Source of the DNA: Alviniconcha marisindica
Taxonomy: Eukaryota; Mollusca; Gastropoda; Provannidae
Assembly (NCBI GenBank): GCA_018857735.1
Contig: JABMCL010002768.1
Location: 27,501 to 91,500 of the forward strand
DNA length: 64,000 bases
Direction: 5' to 3'
Part shown: in pieces, positions 1 to 11,035 of the stretch
Position numbering within the stretch: position 1 is the stretch's first letter
Layout: every line of letters begins with the position of its first letter
The notes under the pieces: generated by a model
Databases searched by the model: none
Told to the model about the DNA's origin: nothing
What the model saw: the letters and a program-made list of their open reading frames with translations, nothing else
Made by a program: the position numbers and the translations under genes

Positions 1-526
1 AAAGTAATGGTACTCAGTGAAGGCTACAGTCCATGGAACTGTCACCAGTAAAGTAATGGTACTGAGTGAAGTCTGCAAACCACGAACTGTCACCAGTAAA
101 GTATTGGTACTCAGTGAAGTCTGCAAACCACGAACTGTCACCAGTAAAGTATTGGTACTCAGTGAAGTCTGCAAACCACGGAACTGTCACCAGTAAAGTA
201 ATGGTACTCAGTGAAGTCTGCAAACCACGGAACTGTCACCAGAAAAGTAATGGTACTCAGTGAAGTCTGCAAACCACGGAACTGTCACCAGTAAAGTATT
301 GGTACTCAGTGAAGTCTGCAAACCACGGAACTGTCACCAGTAAAGTAATGGTACTCAGTGAAGTCTGCAAACCACGGAACTGTCACCAGTAAAGTATTGG
401 TACTCAGTGAAGTCTGCAAACCACGGAACTGTCACCAGTAAAGTATTGGTACTCAGTGAAGTCTGCAAAACACGGAACTGTCACCAGTAAAGTAATGGTA
501 CTCGGTGAAGTCTGCAAACCACGGAA
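1..526. repeat. 49-bp minisatellite array, about 10.7 copies
   Basis: Head-to-tail units of 49 bp with cores tactcagtgaagtctgcaaa and ggaactgtcaccagt repeat from the first base, so the array probably extends upstream of the window. Units differ by single substitutions. Units at the downstream edge decay, and a weakly related unit is visible to about 585. Short open frames here are repeat artefacts. Confidence 0.95.
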
Positions 527-1368
527 TTATTTATTCCGGTAGAGGATTTTACTCTGAGGTCTGCAGTCAGCGGAGTTACAAGAATTGTGTTCAGATTTGC
601 TTCGACATGAAACTACTCCATTCCACACAGAAAGGCCGGAAGCAGAAAGAATCTGTCATGACATGACATGACACTACTTTATTTTTATTTTTATTCCACT
701 CAGAAAAGTTGCAAACTGAAGAAATCGTGCATTGATTTGCCATAACATTACACTGCTTTATTCCACACTGAACAGTCGGAAACTGTATCCCATGACCAAT
801 CATAAAAGTTAAAATCAAATTGTAATGACCATATCACACAATTTTGTTAGATACAGAAAATGTGGGGGGGGGAAATTACTTTTACAGCGATTCCTCCTGA
901 CTGACTTAAAACTAACGTGTTCCCCACAGAAAACATGAAAACGGAGGGAATTATATACCCAAGAAGAAGTCCCAGAAGCTGAATGAATCGCACATGATCA
1001 CAGTAGTCACACACGTTGATGTCATAAAAACCGAAGGAAAGAAAAGTGAGTGCTGACTTTTCCCACCGTCATGTATTATAGTTATGTCAGTGTACATCTC
1101 TATTATATATATATATATACACGTTCCTGGAGGAAAAGTGTTCTCTCCCGTCCTGTTCCCTCCCCTCCCACTGACCGCCCATGCGGCAAAAACTAGCTGA
1201 CTGGCAGCAGTGGGTTGGTCAACAAATCTGCCTCAAGTTTGCAACTGTCTAATCCACTTAAATCTCTGTTGACATGCTGCGTTTTCATTCGTCTTCCAAG
1301 AAAATCAAGTAATGCAAATTGTTATACTGCGACATTGTCTTGTTATGCCGCAGGTAATCACGACACAC
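527..1368. other. Unique AT-rich spacer
   Basis: No coding sequence is recognised. It contains a T/A-rich patch near 677-700, a G run near 865-872 and a short (TA)n at 1106-1120. Nothing else is supported. Confidence 0.6.
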
Positions 1369-2235
1369 ATATGCATTACAAGGTAACCTCTGTAACACAG
1401 AAACCAAACCCTGTCATGCAGGTGCATCGCAAGGTAAGCCCCGTATCACAGAAGCCAAACCCTGTCAGACAAGTGCATTACAAAATAACCTCTTAACACA
1501 GAAACCAAACCCTGTCATACATGTGCATTACAAGGTAAGTCCTGTAACACAGAAACCAAACCCTGTCATACAGGTGCATTACAAGGTGAGCCCTGTAACA
1601 CAGAAACTAAACCCTGTCAGAAAGGTGCATTACAAGGTAACCTCTTAACACAGAAACCAAACCCTGTCATACAGGTGCATTACAAGGTAAGTCCTGTAAC
1701 ACAGAAACCAAACCCTGTCATACAGGTGCATTACAAGGTAAACCCTATAACACAGAAACTAAACCCTGTCAGACAGGTGCATTACAAAATAACCTCTTAA
1801 AACAGAAGCCAAACCCTGTCATGCAGGTGCATTACAAGGTAAGTTCTGTAACACATAAACCAAACCCTGTCATACAGGTGCATTACAAGGTAAGTCCTGT
1901 ATCACAGAAACCAAACCCTGTCATGCAGGTACATTACAAGGTAAGCTCCGTAACATAGAAACCGAACCCTGTCAGCCAGGTGTATTACAAGGTAAGCTCC
2001 GTAACACAGAAACCAAACCCTGTCATATTATTACAAGGTACAACACAGAAACTGAACCCTGTCAGCCAGGTGTATTACAAGGTAAGCTTTGTAGCAGAGA
2101 AACCAAACCCTGTCAGACAGGTGCATCGCAAAGTCAGCTCTGTTACACAGAAACAAAACTCAAACAGGTGCATTACTGACAAGGCCAGCTCTGTAACACA
2201 GAAAGCAAACTCTGTCAGACATTTGCGTTACAAGG
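1369..2235. repeat. 51-bp minisatellite array, about 17 copies
   Basis: The unit is about 51 bp and contains gtgcattacaaggtaa followed by cacagaaaccaaaccctgtc. Copies show indels (some lose gtcctg, giving shorter units) and become more divergent towards 2235. The 51-bp period is a multiple of three, so frames stay open without coding meaning. Confidence 0.93.
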
Positions 2236-2883
2236 TCAGACCAGTTGGTCCGATATTTTAAGATTTTGTAGGTTTACATCTCTGTCATAAACTGGTCAAA
2301 CGCATTATTCAGTAGTATGAAAACTATTGTGTTCTCCAGTCTTCCCTTTGTATATCTCTCATACTATTGTGTTGCTTGCTTGCTGTTGTTGCTGTTGCTT
2401 TATACTAGCGGCAATTGTAACATAAAATTATTGTTCGCAACTTTCTGTTGGCGGATCATCGTGTCCCTAATTTGCCCGTCACCAGTTACTGAAGCTCTCC
2501 GCGGGTCACTTTGCACAGCTACACGTGTGTATTAAAAACGCCACAGCCCTGCCCTACCTTGGCCGTTGTGTTTTGAAACGGGAGGGCGGCTAATTGAGCG
2601 TAGGAGGTTCCTCTTTCGTTACACGATACGGTCTGTCAGCGGTCAAGCCACTCCTACCCCCCCCCCCCCCCCCCCACCTTCGCCCCCCCCCCCCCTTCCC
2701 CTTAACCTCCGTTCCTCCACTTCACTGTTTATAGGCTGGTGGTAATTGCATCCTATCACTCCTTCCTCCCCCTCCCCCGCTCCTCGGTCTCTCATTTCAG
2801 ACGATGTACAGAATTTCAAATAAAGAGGCACATGAAAACAATCATACAGCAATCAGTGGTAAAGAACATCTGAAGGCCCAACA
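2236..2883. other. Unique spacer with C-rich tract
   Basis: Mostly unremarkable sequence. At 2656-2700 there is a C homopolymer and near-homopolymer tract, a strand-asymmetric run with G-quadruplex potential on the minus strand. No gene is recognised. Confidence 0.6.
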
Positions 2884-3440
2884 CTACTGTCTACTGACGC
2901 TTATGTACAGTCCGCTGATCCAACACTCTTATCTACTGCCTTACACTGCATGTCTGCTGACCCTTCACTGCTTGTTACTGACCCATCTGTACTGTCTGCT
3001 GATCCAACACTCTTATCTACTGCCTTACACTACATGTCTGCTGACCTTTCACTGCTTTTTACTGACCCATCTGTACAGTCTGCTGATCCAACACTCTTAT
3101 CTACTGCCTTACACTACATGTCTGCTGACCTTTCACTGCTTTTTACTGACCCATCTGTACAGTCTGCTGATCCAGCACTCTTATCTACTGCCTTACACTA
3201 CATGTCTGCTGACCTTTCACTGCTTTTTACTGACCCATCTGTACAGTCTGCTGATCCAACACTCTTATCTACTGCTTAACACTAGTCATATCTGATGACC
3301 ATTCACTACTGTCTACTGATGCATCTGTACTGTCTGCTGATCCAACACTTTTATGCACTGCCTAACACTACATGTCTACTGACCCTTCACTACTGTTTAC
3401 TGTGCCACCATTCCAATCTACTGACCAACACTAACAAGAC
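2884..3440. repeat. 84-bp minisatellite array, about 6.5 copies
   Basis: The anchor gatccaacactcttatctac recurs at 2917, 3001, 3085, 3169 (one change) and 3253, an exact 84-bp period, then at about 3339 in a diverged unit. The unit length is 28 codons, so two forward frames stay open for 109-163 codons. These look like repeat-driven frames, not genes. Confidence 0.94.
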
Positions 3441-3598
3441 TTAAGACATAAAGCGTTTATTTCATCTTACAAATACAGACACTTGCTTTTTGACTGCATG
3501 GTATAAAACGATATAAACGAATATATCCAAGTCAAGAAGTCCAACAAACAAATGACCACACGCAAACTAGCACACTAGATGCTTCCACTAGCGGCCAA

Positions 3599-3599
<1 letters not shown>

Positions 3600-3682
<83 letters not shown>
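3600..3682. repeat. (AC)n microsatellite
   Basis: Uninterrupted AC dinucleotides for about 80 bp. They lie directly against the LINE 3' end at 3683, where they would read as (GT)n downstream of the element on the minus strand. Confidence 0.98.
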
Positions 3683-3685
<3 letters not shown>

Positions 3686-3895
3686 TATCTCAGGACAATG
3701 GGACTGAAGCAAATGTTTTTAAGGAGAGGTTTTCATGAAGGACACATCCTGGTAAGAGAGAGCGTGATGACCATTGGACTTAGTGCCAAAGGATGGTGTT
3801 CTGAACACTCGAGTGCCTGCAGAAGAGCGGAGCTACGGGGAAGGCGTGTAAAGGTGAAGAATGACTGAAACCAGGACAATAAAGTGTTATAATCT
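3683..3895 (-). mobile_element. LINE 3'-terminal fragment (CR1/L2-like)
   Basis: The minus strand reads RLPRSSALLQALECSEHHP-like sequence. It aligns by eye with the better preserved fragment at 46764-47690, whose order is LRSSADTR-like, then WNQLP-like, then SSFKSSLKNFLF. The stretch is frameshifted and short. It represents the RT C-terminal coding end plus the start of the 3' UTR, followed by (GT)n. Confidence 0.7.
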
Positions 3896-4524
3896 GTTAC
3901 CTACGCAACATGTGTAGCTTATTGCAACGCCTCACGTACACTATATCGGTAGCGTTCTTCCGACCGTGCCCAAGCCTACATTATGTGGTGAGCTTTCTTC
4001 TTGTCATCCGATCTCTGTCGAGTTTTCAAACATAATGACTGACATTGATTGAACAGTCTTCATATTTCGTCCTATCTGTCGGTATGAAGTTGGATTTCTC
4101 AGAATCAGAAGTTCGATTTCTCATGTATTTATTTATCAAGGACTTTTTGCCCCGATGTTTGCTGTTGTTGTAATTTAATGATGTTTTATGATCGGCATGA
4201 ATGTGTGATGAATGTACTTGGCACCGCAAAACATTCCCAGTGCAGTTGTACTGACACTTGGCAATACAATTGTATTGTATAGTATCATGTATTGTAAACG
4301 ACTGTCCGAGTGTTCATGACATGTGTGGCGTTATTTCGCAAAAGACGGGGGGGGGGGGGGGGGGGGGATTGAATTGAACGGCTCATGTAGCCGGGATTGG
4401 TGGCAGTAGGAGAAGCATGCCGGGCTACTGGGCAAAGCAGGCGGATTGTTAACTCCCTTGACTTTTGCCCGGCATCGCTTAAATCCCTTGGCTACTTTTA
4501 CTTCCAGTGCGTATTTTCTTCACA
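3896..4524. other. Unique spacer with poly-G run
   Basis: AT-moderate sequence without a recognised gene. A G homopolymer of about 21 bases occupies 4347-4367. The segment from 4368 onward may be the 5' flank of the SAP-like fragment. Confidence 0.5.
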
Positions 4525-4800
4525 ATGGAAGGCGATGACAGTGAATTTGCGAATTTTACATTGCCAACTGTAAAGGCATTTTTGGCGGCCCGTAGTAATA
4601 ATGTGTCTGGCAATAAGCAATAACTTGTTGCTCGTGCTATAGGATGCCCCAAAACGCATTTTTTTTCTTCTATGAACTGGCGAATCTTCTGGTCAGCCGA
4701 AAAACGACGCAAAGACACTTTTTTCCCCACCTTCCATCCCCTTTCCACGGTAATTTTTGCATCTGCAACAGTATTGGCATTTGTACTGCCTCGCGATTCT
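4525..4800 (+). pseudogene. SAP-like N-terminal fragment of a multicopy invertebrate protein
   Basis: An ATG at 4525 opens 32 codons ending in a TAA at 4621. The same frame then continues with LVARAIGCPKTHFF. Read through the stop, the order is an acidic start (MEGDDSEF), then TLPTVKAFLAARSNNVSGNK, then LVARAIGCP. This is the helix-loop-helix pattern of a SAP DNA-binding motif: leucine-rich first helix, then SGNK, then a second helix. Proteins beginning this way are numerous in molluscs and cnidarians and often carry a YqaJ-like nuclease domain, but no such domain is visible here. The in-frame stop and loss of similarity after about 4670 indicate a broken copy or an isolated old exon. Family assignment is from memory of the motif. 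Confidence 0.5.
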
Positions 4801-4984
4801 AGGTTCAACTTCCACTGTTATACACAGCGTGAAGCAACGCATACTCACAAATCGGCCCGGAAGTGCACTGCGACCTCTCGCGACTTCTTGCGCGAAAGAT
4901 TACAAAGCTAATTACGGTGTCCGTAGTACACCACCACAGGAACGCATGACACGATTCTGTTTAGGTGCAGTCCGTTGTTAAACC

Positions 4985-5960
4985 CCCTAACCAAACCAAA
5001 CCATGACATGTTAAACCCTCTAAACTAACCTAACCCTATCAATGACATGATTAGTCAGTCAGTGTTAAACCCCCTCACCTAACCCTAACCATGACATGAT
5101 TAGTCAATTGTTAAACATCCTAACCCTAACCATGACAGGGCGCAGTCAGCTGACACCCTAACCCTATGACATGGTGCAGTCAATTTACATCCCAACCCTA
5201 ACAATGACAGGGTGAAGTCAGCTGACACCCTAACCCTAACAATGACAGGGTGCGGCCAGCTGACACCCCAACCCTAACCATGACAGGGTGCAGTCAGCTG
5301 ACACCCCAACCCTAACGATGACAGGGTGCAGTCAGCCGACACCCTAACCCTAACCATGACAGGGTGCGGCCAGCTGACACCCCAACCCTAACAATGACAG
5401 GGTGCAGTCAGCTGACACCCCAACCCTAACCATGACAGGGTGCGGCCAGCTGACACCCCAACCCTAACGATGACAGGGTGCAGTCAGCTGACACCCCAAC
5501 CCTAACCATGACAGGGTGCAGTCAGCTGACACCCCAACCCTAACGATGACAGGGTGCAGTCAGCTGACACCCCAACCCTAACCATGACAGGGTGAAGTCA
5601 GCTGACACCCCAACCCTAACGATGACAGGGTGCAGTCAGCTGACACCCCAACCCTAACGATGACAGGGTGCAGTCAGCTGACACCCCAACCCAAACCCGA
5701 AGGGTGCACAGGGTGACGGGTCAGCCTGACACCCCAACCCTAACGATGACAGGGTGAAGTCAGCTGACACCCCAACCCTAACCATGACAGGGTGAGCAGC
5801 TGACACCCCAACCCTAACCATGACAGGGTGCAGTCAGCTGACACCCCAACCCTAACCATGACAGGGTGCAGTCAGCTGACACCCCAACCCTAACCACGAC
5901 ACGGTGCAGTCAATTTACACCCCAACCCTAACCATGACATGATGCAGTCAGCTGTTAAAG
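4985..5960. repeat. 38-bp minisatellite array carrying CCCTAACC motifs, about 24 copies
   Basis: The unit is 38 bp: accctaac(c/g)atgacagg followed by gtgcagtcagctgacacc. Nearly every copy contains ccctaac, one and a bit repeats of the TTAGGG-type telomere sequence read as C-strand. The first units (4985-5150) are divergent and shorter, the middle is homogeneous, and the end decays at 5940-5960. Confidence 0.94.
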
Positions 5961-6397
5961 ACACGTGACTTTTTTAAGGGGGTGGGGGGGGGGGAGGCAC
6001 ACCCCTCTCTTCAAGATGCACAGCTCCACACTGGTTGACACAGAAAGGTGTGAGTGAGCTGAATCACAGTTGGATACAAGGGCTACAGGCAAAGGACCAC
6101 TTCCACGTGTATTATGCATAGCGACGCGCTGTGCACAGCGTCAACCGACTCGGCTACCGAGTTAAGCCTGAATCCAAACATGCTCGGGTAGATGGTTGAC
6201 GAAGTTAAACCTATTCGTGTAGAACCAAACATACCCGGTCAGACGATCCACGTCGCGCTTGGTCCACCCTAGGCGTGTCGCTCACGCGGCCTGAACAAAC
6301 ACGTGCAGAGGCAGCTAGCCAGCCCAGCCAGCCCAGCCCGCCAGACCGCACAGTCACGCGCTTGACACGGCGCCTCTCAAACAGGCGGCGGGAAAGG
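5961..6397. other. Unique CpG-bearing spacer
   Basis: Begins with a G-rich tract (5980-5996) and is otherwise moderately CpG-rich between 6110 and 6390 (for example gcgacgcgctg). No exon is recognised. Confidence 0.5.
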
Positions 6398-7035
6398 AAG
6401 AGGGGGGGGGGGGGGGGTTCATTTCTGCTAGTTGGCGGGGGGGGGGGGGGGAGTCATTTCGCTAGTTGGGGGGAGGGGGGGGGTCGTTTCATTTCGTTAG
6501 GCTGGGGGTGCGGGGTGATTTCTGTAGGCTGGCGGGGTGGGGTGGGGGGTGGGGTGGGGGGGCTCATTGGTTGGGGGGGGGGGGGAGGGCGGTCGCGTTC
6601 ATTTCGCTAGGCTGGGGGTGCGGGGTGATTCTGTAGGTGGGGGGGCGGGGGTCATTTCGCTAGGTTGGGGGGGGGGGGGGCGTCATTTGGTTGGGGGGAG
6701 GGCGGTCGTTTCATTTCGCTAGGCTGGGGGTGCGGGGTGATTTCTGTAGGCTGGTGGGGGGGGGGGGGGGGCGTCATTTCCTAGGGTTGGGGGGGGCGTA
6801 ATTTCGCTAGGATGGGGGGGGGGGGGAGGGCGGTCGTTTCATTTCCTCAGCTGGGGGTGGGAGTGAGTTTCATTTGGAGGTGGGGGGGATTTCTTTTCGC
6901 TAGTCTGGGGGTGGGGGGGGGGGGCGTTTCATTTCGCTAGGTGGGGGGGAGGGGTTCATTTTATTTCGCTAGGTTGGGGGTGGGGGTGGTTGGCGGTCGT
7001 TTCATTCCGCTAGGGTGGGGGGGGGGGGGGGGACG
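6398..7035 (+). repeat. G-tract minisatellite with strong G-quadruplex potential
   Basis: An irregular repeat of about 35-60 bp alternates tcatttcgctagg with G runs of 5-17 bases (about 20 runs in all) on the plus strand. Variation is mostly in G-run length. Long glycine- and arginine-rich open frames here are low-complexity artefacts. Confidence 0.9.
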
Positions 7036-7039
7036 TTTG

Positions 7040-7110
7040 AAAGGCAACACTGGTGAAACTTCTCAGAGACGGAGTGGAGCACATATGGGCTTTTCCGAGC
7101 GCATAGATAC
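7040..7110 (+). mobile_element. C-terminal tip of an RNase H-bearing LINE
   Basis: The plus frame reads ATLVKLLRDGVEHIWAFPSA and then a stop, the terminal peptide of an I/Nimb-like LINE common in snails. The minus-strand copy at 28865-29099 carries the homologous KATVGKLLRNGME sequence, and both are followed by gcgcatagatacca-type 3' sequence. Confidence 0.65.
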
Positions 7111-7440
7111 CATGTTGAACACAACTGAATTTCTCATTCACTCCTCGCACCAGACTCTCCAACCTTGGTTCCCATGCCTTTTCTGTCTTCGGTCCCTCTA
7201 CGTGGAGTGACCTTCCCCTTCCTCTCCATCAGAAACCTTCTCTGGAATCATTTAAAGTCAAATCTCAAAACATTTCTTATCCCAAAACTATAGACCTGCC
7301 ATATTTTCCGTTCCATGCTGCTGTCTTCAACCGTCTGTGTGTGTTATTGCGTGCGTGCGTGCGTGCGTGTATGCGCTTAGAATAGTCTATGGACACGATT
7401 TTGCGCTTTATAAATACTTTAAATATTAGTATTATTTGTA
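7111..7440 (+). mobile_element. LINE 3' end (CR1/L2-like)
   Basis: Translation gives GSHAFSVFGPSTWSDLPL followed by PSLESFKVKSQNI, the C-terminal signature of mollusc CR1/L2-group reverse transcriptase polyproteins. Downstream are a short (TG)n/(GCGT)n tract at 7337-7370 and a 3' end (gcgctttataaatac) that finishes in TATTATT-like tail sequence. The element is heavily 5'-truncated. Confidence 0.75.
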
Positions 7441-7504
7441 AAACGGCCTGTTGTACTTGCTACAGTGGCTATGTGTAACCATTGCCTTTTCGTGGTATTC
7501 AAAG

Positions 7505-8850
7505 AGAAGCAACAGCCTGCCCTATAGTAACCCTAACCAAGAGCCTGCCCTATAGTAACCCTAACCAACAGCCTGCCCTAGCCGTTTCCTGCAGTAACCA
7601 ACCTGCCCTAGCCGTTCCCTGCAGTAACCAACCTGCCCTAGCCGTTCCCTGCAGTAACCCTAACCAACAGCCTGCCCTAGCCGTTCCCTGCAGTAACCCT
7701 AACCAACAGCCTGCCCTAGCCGTTCCCTGCAGTAACCAACCTGCCCTAGCCGTTCCCTGCAGTAACCAACCTGCCCTAGCCGTTCCCTGCAGACAACCTG
7801 CCCAGCCGTTTCCTGCAGAACCAACCTGCCCTAGCCGTTCCCTGCAGTAACCAACCTGCCCTAGCCGTTCCCTGCAGCGACGAACCTGCCCTAGCCGTTT
7901 CCTGCAGTAACCAACCTGCCCTAGCCGTTCCCTGCAGTAACCAACCTGCCCTAGCAGTTCCCTGCAGCAACCAAACTGCCCTAGCCGTTCCCTGCAGTAA
8001 CAAACCTGCCCTAGCAGTTCCCTACAGTAACCAACCTGCCCTAGCCGTTCCCTGCAGCAACCAACCTGCCCTAGCCGTTCCCTGCAGTACAACCTGCCCT
8101 AGCAGTTCCCTACAGTAACCAACCTGCCCTAGCCGTTCCCTGCAGCAACCAACCTGCCCTAGCCATTCCCTGCAGTAACCTGCCCTAGCAGTTCCCTACA
8201 GTAACCAACCTGCCCCAGCCGTTCCCTGCAGCAACCAACCTGCCCTAGCCGTTCCCTGCAGTAACCAACCTGCCCTAAACGTTCCCTGCAGTAACCAACC
8301 TGCCCTAGCCGTTCCCTGCAGTAACCAACCTGCCCTAGCCGTTCCCTGCAGTAACCAACCTGCCCTACGTTCCCTGCAGTAACCAACCTCCCTAGCCGTT
8401 CCCTGCAGAACCAACCTGCCCTAGCCGTTCCCTGCAGTAACCAACCTCCCTAGCCGTTCCCTCAGAACCAACCTGCCCTAGCCGTTCCCTGCAGTAACCA
8501 ACCTGCCCTAGCATTCCCTCAGTAACCACTGCCCTAGCCGTTCCCTCAGAACCAACCTGCCCAGCCTTCCCTGCAGAACCTGCCCTAGCGTTCCCTCAGT
8601 AACCAACCTGCCCTAGCCGTTCCCTGCAGAACCAACCTGCCCTAGCCGTTCCCTGCAGTAACCAACCTGCCCTACGTTCCCTGCAGTAACCAACCTGCCC
8701 TAGCCGTTCCCTGCAGTAACCAACCTGCCCTAGCCGTTCCCTGCAGTAACCAACCTGCCCTAGCCGTTCCCTGCAGTAACCAACCTGCCCTAAACGTTCC
8801 CTGCAGTAACCAACCTGCCCTAGCCGTTCCCTGCAGTATCTCTAACCAAC
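7505..8850. repeat. 30-bp PstI-type satellite array, about 44 copies
   Basis: The unit taaccaacctgccctagccg followed by ttccctgcag is 30 bp, and each intact unit ends in a PstI site (CTGCAG). The first units carry an extra taaccctaaccaacag. Between 8380 and 8600 units lose one to several bases, while flanking parts are homogeneous. Because 30 is divisible by three, several frames remain open for 70-180 codons. None is supported as a gene. Confidence 0.95.
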
Positions 8851-9447
8851 AGCCTGCCTCTTTCTTCATCATGACATGCCAGTGTCCCTGCACACTCAGT
8901 CATGCCTCACCGCACAACCAGGAGCGTGTTCTTTCAGTCTGGTAAGCTAGCGCGCCCGCAGATTATGTCCGGTCACTTTGTTTACTCAAACATTTATCAG
9001 TCACAACACGGAAGATTTCCCCCTGGCCCTCTCCCGTCGGCTAAACTCAGGCGAGAGCGGCCTCGCTCACTTCACCAATCAAACACAAAGACACAAATCA
9101 GGCCGTGCTCACTTGACCAATAAAACACAAATACACAGAATGCTTTGTGTCAATAGGAAAGTGTGGGAGAAAACATCTTGAAATCCGAACCCCCTCTTGA
9201 GCGGGGTGCCTAATGGGTTAAAGTGTGTATGTCATAATTGTGAGTGTATGTTTTACTTTCGGCTCCAATCAGGCCTGCTCTACATTCAGGCCAAACAAAA
9301 TGCGTAAAAACAAGATCACAGCCACTTTTCTTTCTTGTCATCTCACTGTACTTAGACAGGGAATTCAAAATGTGATAGGCAATACAGTACATACAGCCCT
9401 GTGATGGGAAATACGGTATATATACCCCCCCCCACCCCCCACCCCCC
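8851..9447. other. Unique region with CCAAT-like motifs
   Basis: Unclassified sequence. It holds two CCAAT motifs (tcaccaatcaaa near 9075 and gaccaataaaac near 9115). A short ATG frame at 8902 reaches a GT donor-like site (ctggtaagct) near 8940. Support is too thin to call a promoter or exon. Confidence 0.35.
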
Positions 9448-9540
9448 ACCCCGAATCCTTTTTGTAAACGTCTTGAGCTCATCCGAGATGGGGCGCTAGA
9501 AATATCCTTTATTATTATTATTGTTACCATCATTACTATT
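9448..9540 (+). mobile_element. LINE or SINE 3' tail
   Basis: The sequence cttgagctcatccgagatg leading to gggcgctagaaatatc and (ATT)n has the architecture of CR1/L2-type 3' ends in this window (compare 56080-56150 and 23300-23350). No coding part is attached. Confidence 0.5.
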
Positions 9541-11035
9541 ATGAAAGGTAGTAAACTGCGCGATAAGATGCATAATTATGAATGGTATTGCATTGTGCGG
9601 TTTGAGAGTTGTATTATTATGAAGGAGTAATTATTAATGATAGTAAACTGTGCGGTCTGTAGAATGCATAAATATGAACAGGAATAAACTGTGCAGTTCG
9701 TAATAATACTTATGAACAGTAGTACATTGCTCGGCCTGTAAGATGTATAATTATGAACGAAATTACATTCTTCGTCTGTAAAATGTATAATTATGAACGA
9801 TATTACAGGCTGCGTCTGTAATTAGGAACAATATTACATTCTGCGTCTGTAAGATGTATAATTATGAACGATATTACATTCTGCGTCTGTCAGATGTATG
9901 ATTATGAACGATATTACACACATGATTCTACTTTTGTAAGATGTACAGCTACGAAAGATAATAGGCTGCGTTGTTTGTAAGATGCATAATGATGAGGGAT
10001 AGTACACTGTGCGGTTTTCAAAATTATACTTACAAATGGCAGTACTCTGTGCGGTTTGTAAAATTATACTTACAAATGGTAGTACACTGTGCGGTTTGTA
10101 AAATTATACTTATTGTGTGTAGTACACTGTGTGCTTTGTAAAATTATACTTACAAATGGTAGTACACTGAGCGGTTTGTAAAATTATACTTATTGTGTGT
10201 AGTACACTGTGTGCTTGTAAAATTATACTTACAAATGGTAGTACCCTCAGCGGTTTGTAAAATTATACTTACAAACGGCAGTAAGCTGTGCGGTTTGTAA
10301 AATTATACTTACTAATGGTAGTACACTGTGTGCTTTGTAAAATTATGCTTACAAATGGTAATACACTGTGCGGTTTGTAAAATTAGACTTACAAATGGTA
10401 GTACACTGTGCGGTTTGTAAAATTATACTTATTGTGTGTAGTACACTGTGTGCTTTGTAAAATTATACTTACAAATGGTAGTACACTGAGCGGTTTGTAA
10501 AATTATACTTATTGTGTGTAGTACACTGTGTGCTTGTAAAATTATACTTACAAATGGTAGTACCCTGAGCGGTTTGTAAAATTATACTTACAAACGGCAG
10601 TAAGCTGTGCGGTTTGTAAAATTATACTTACTAATGGTAGTACACTGTGTGCTTTGTAAAATTATGCTTACAAATGGTAATACACTGTGCGGTTTGTAAA
10701 ATTAGACTTACAAATGGTAGTACACTGTACGGTTTGTAAAATTATACTTATTGTGTGTAGTACACTGTGTGCTTTGTAAAATTATACTTACAAATGGTAG
10801 TACATTGTGCAGTTTGTAAAATTATACTTACAAACGGCAGTACGCTGTGCGGTTTGTAAAATTATACTTACTAATGGTAGTACACTGTGTGCTTTGTAAA
10901 ATTATACTTACAAATGGTAGTACACTGTGCGGTTTGTAAAATTGTACTTACAAATTGGAGTACAATGCGCTGTTTGTAAAATTATAATTACAAATGGTAG
11001 TAAACTGTCTGTTTGTAAGGTGTGCAATCGGGCAG
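9541..11035. repeat. 40-bp minisatellite array with 319-bp higher-order repeat
   Basis: The basic unit is gtagtacactgtgcggtttg followed by taaaattatacttacaaatg (40 bp). Divergent units occupy 9541-10010 and homogeneous ones 10010-11000. A block of eight monomers with one 1-bp deletion recurs at a 319-bp offset: the marker gtgcttgtaa is at 10211 and 10530. A related monomer reappears at 13342 beyond an insertion. Confidence 0.93.

Noticed and set aside
2804..3295. 163- and 109-codon frames in the 84-bp array
   Set aside because: The unit length is a multiple of three and two frames are open together, with no domain resemblance.
7482..8893. Overlapping 70-180 codon frames with repeated LLQGTARAGW or CRERLGQVGY
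   Set aside because: They are translations of the 30-bp array in different frames; a period divisible by three keeps frames open.
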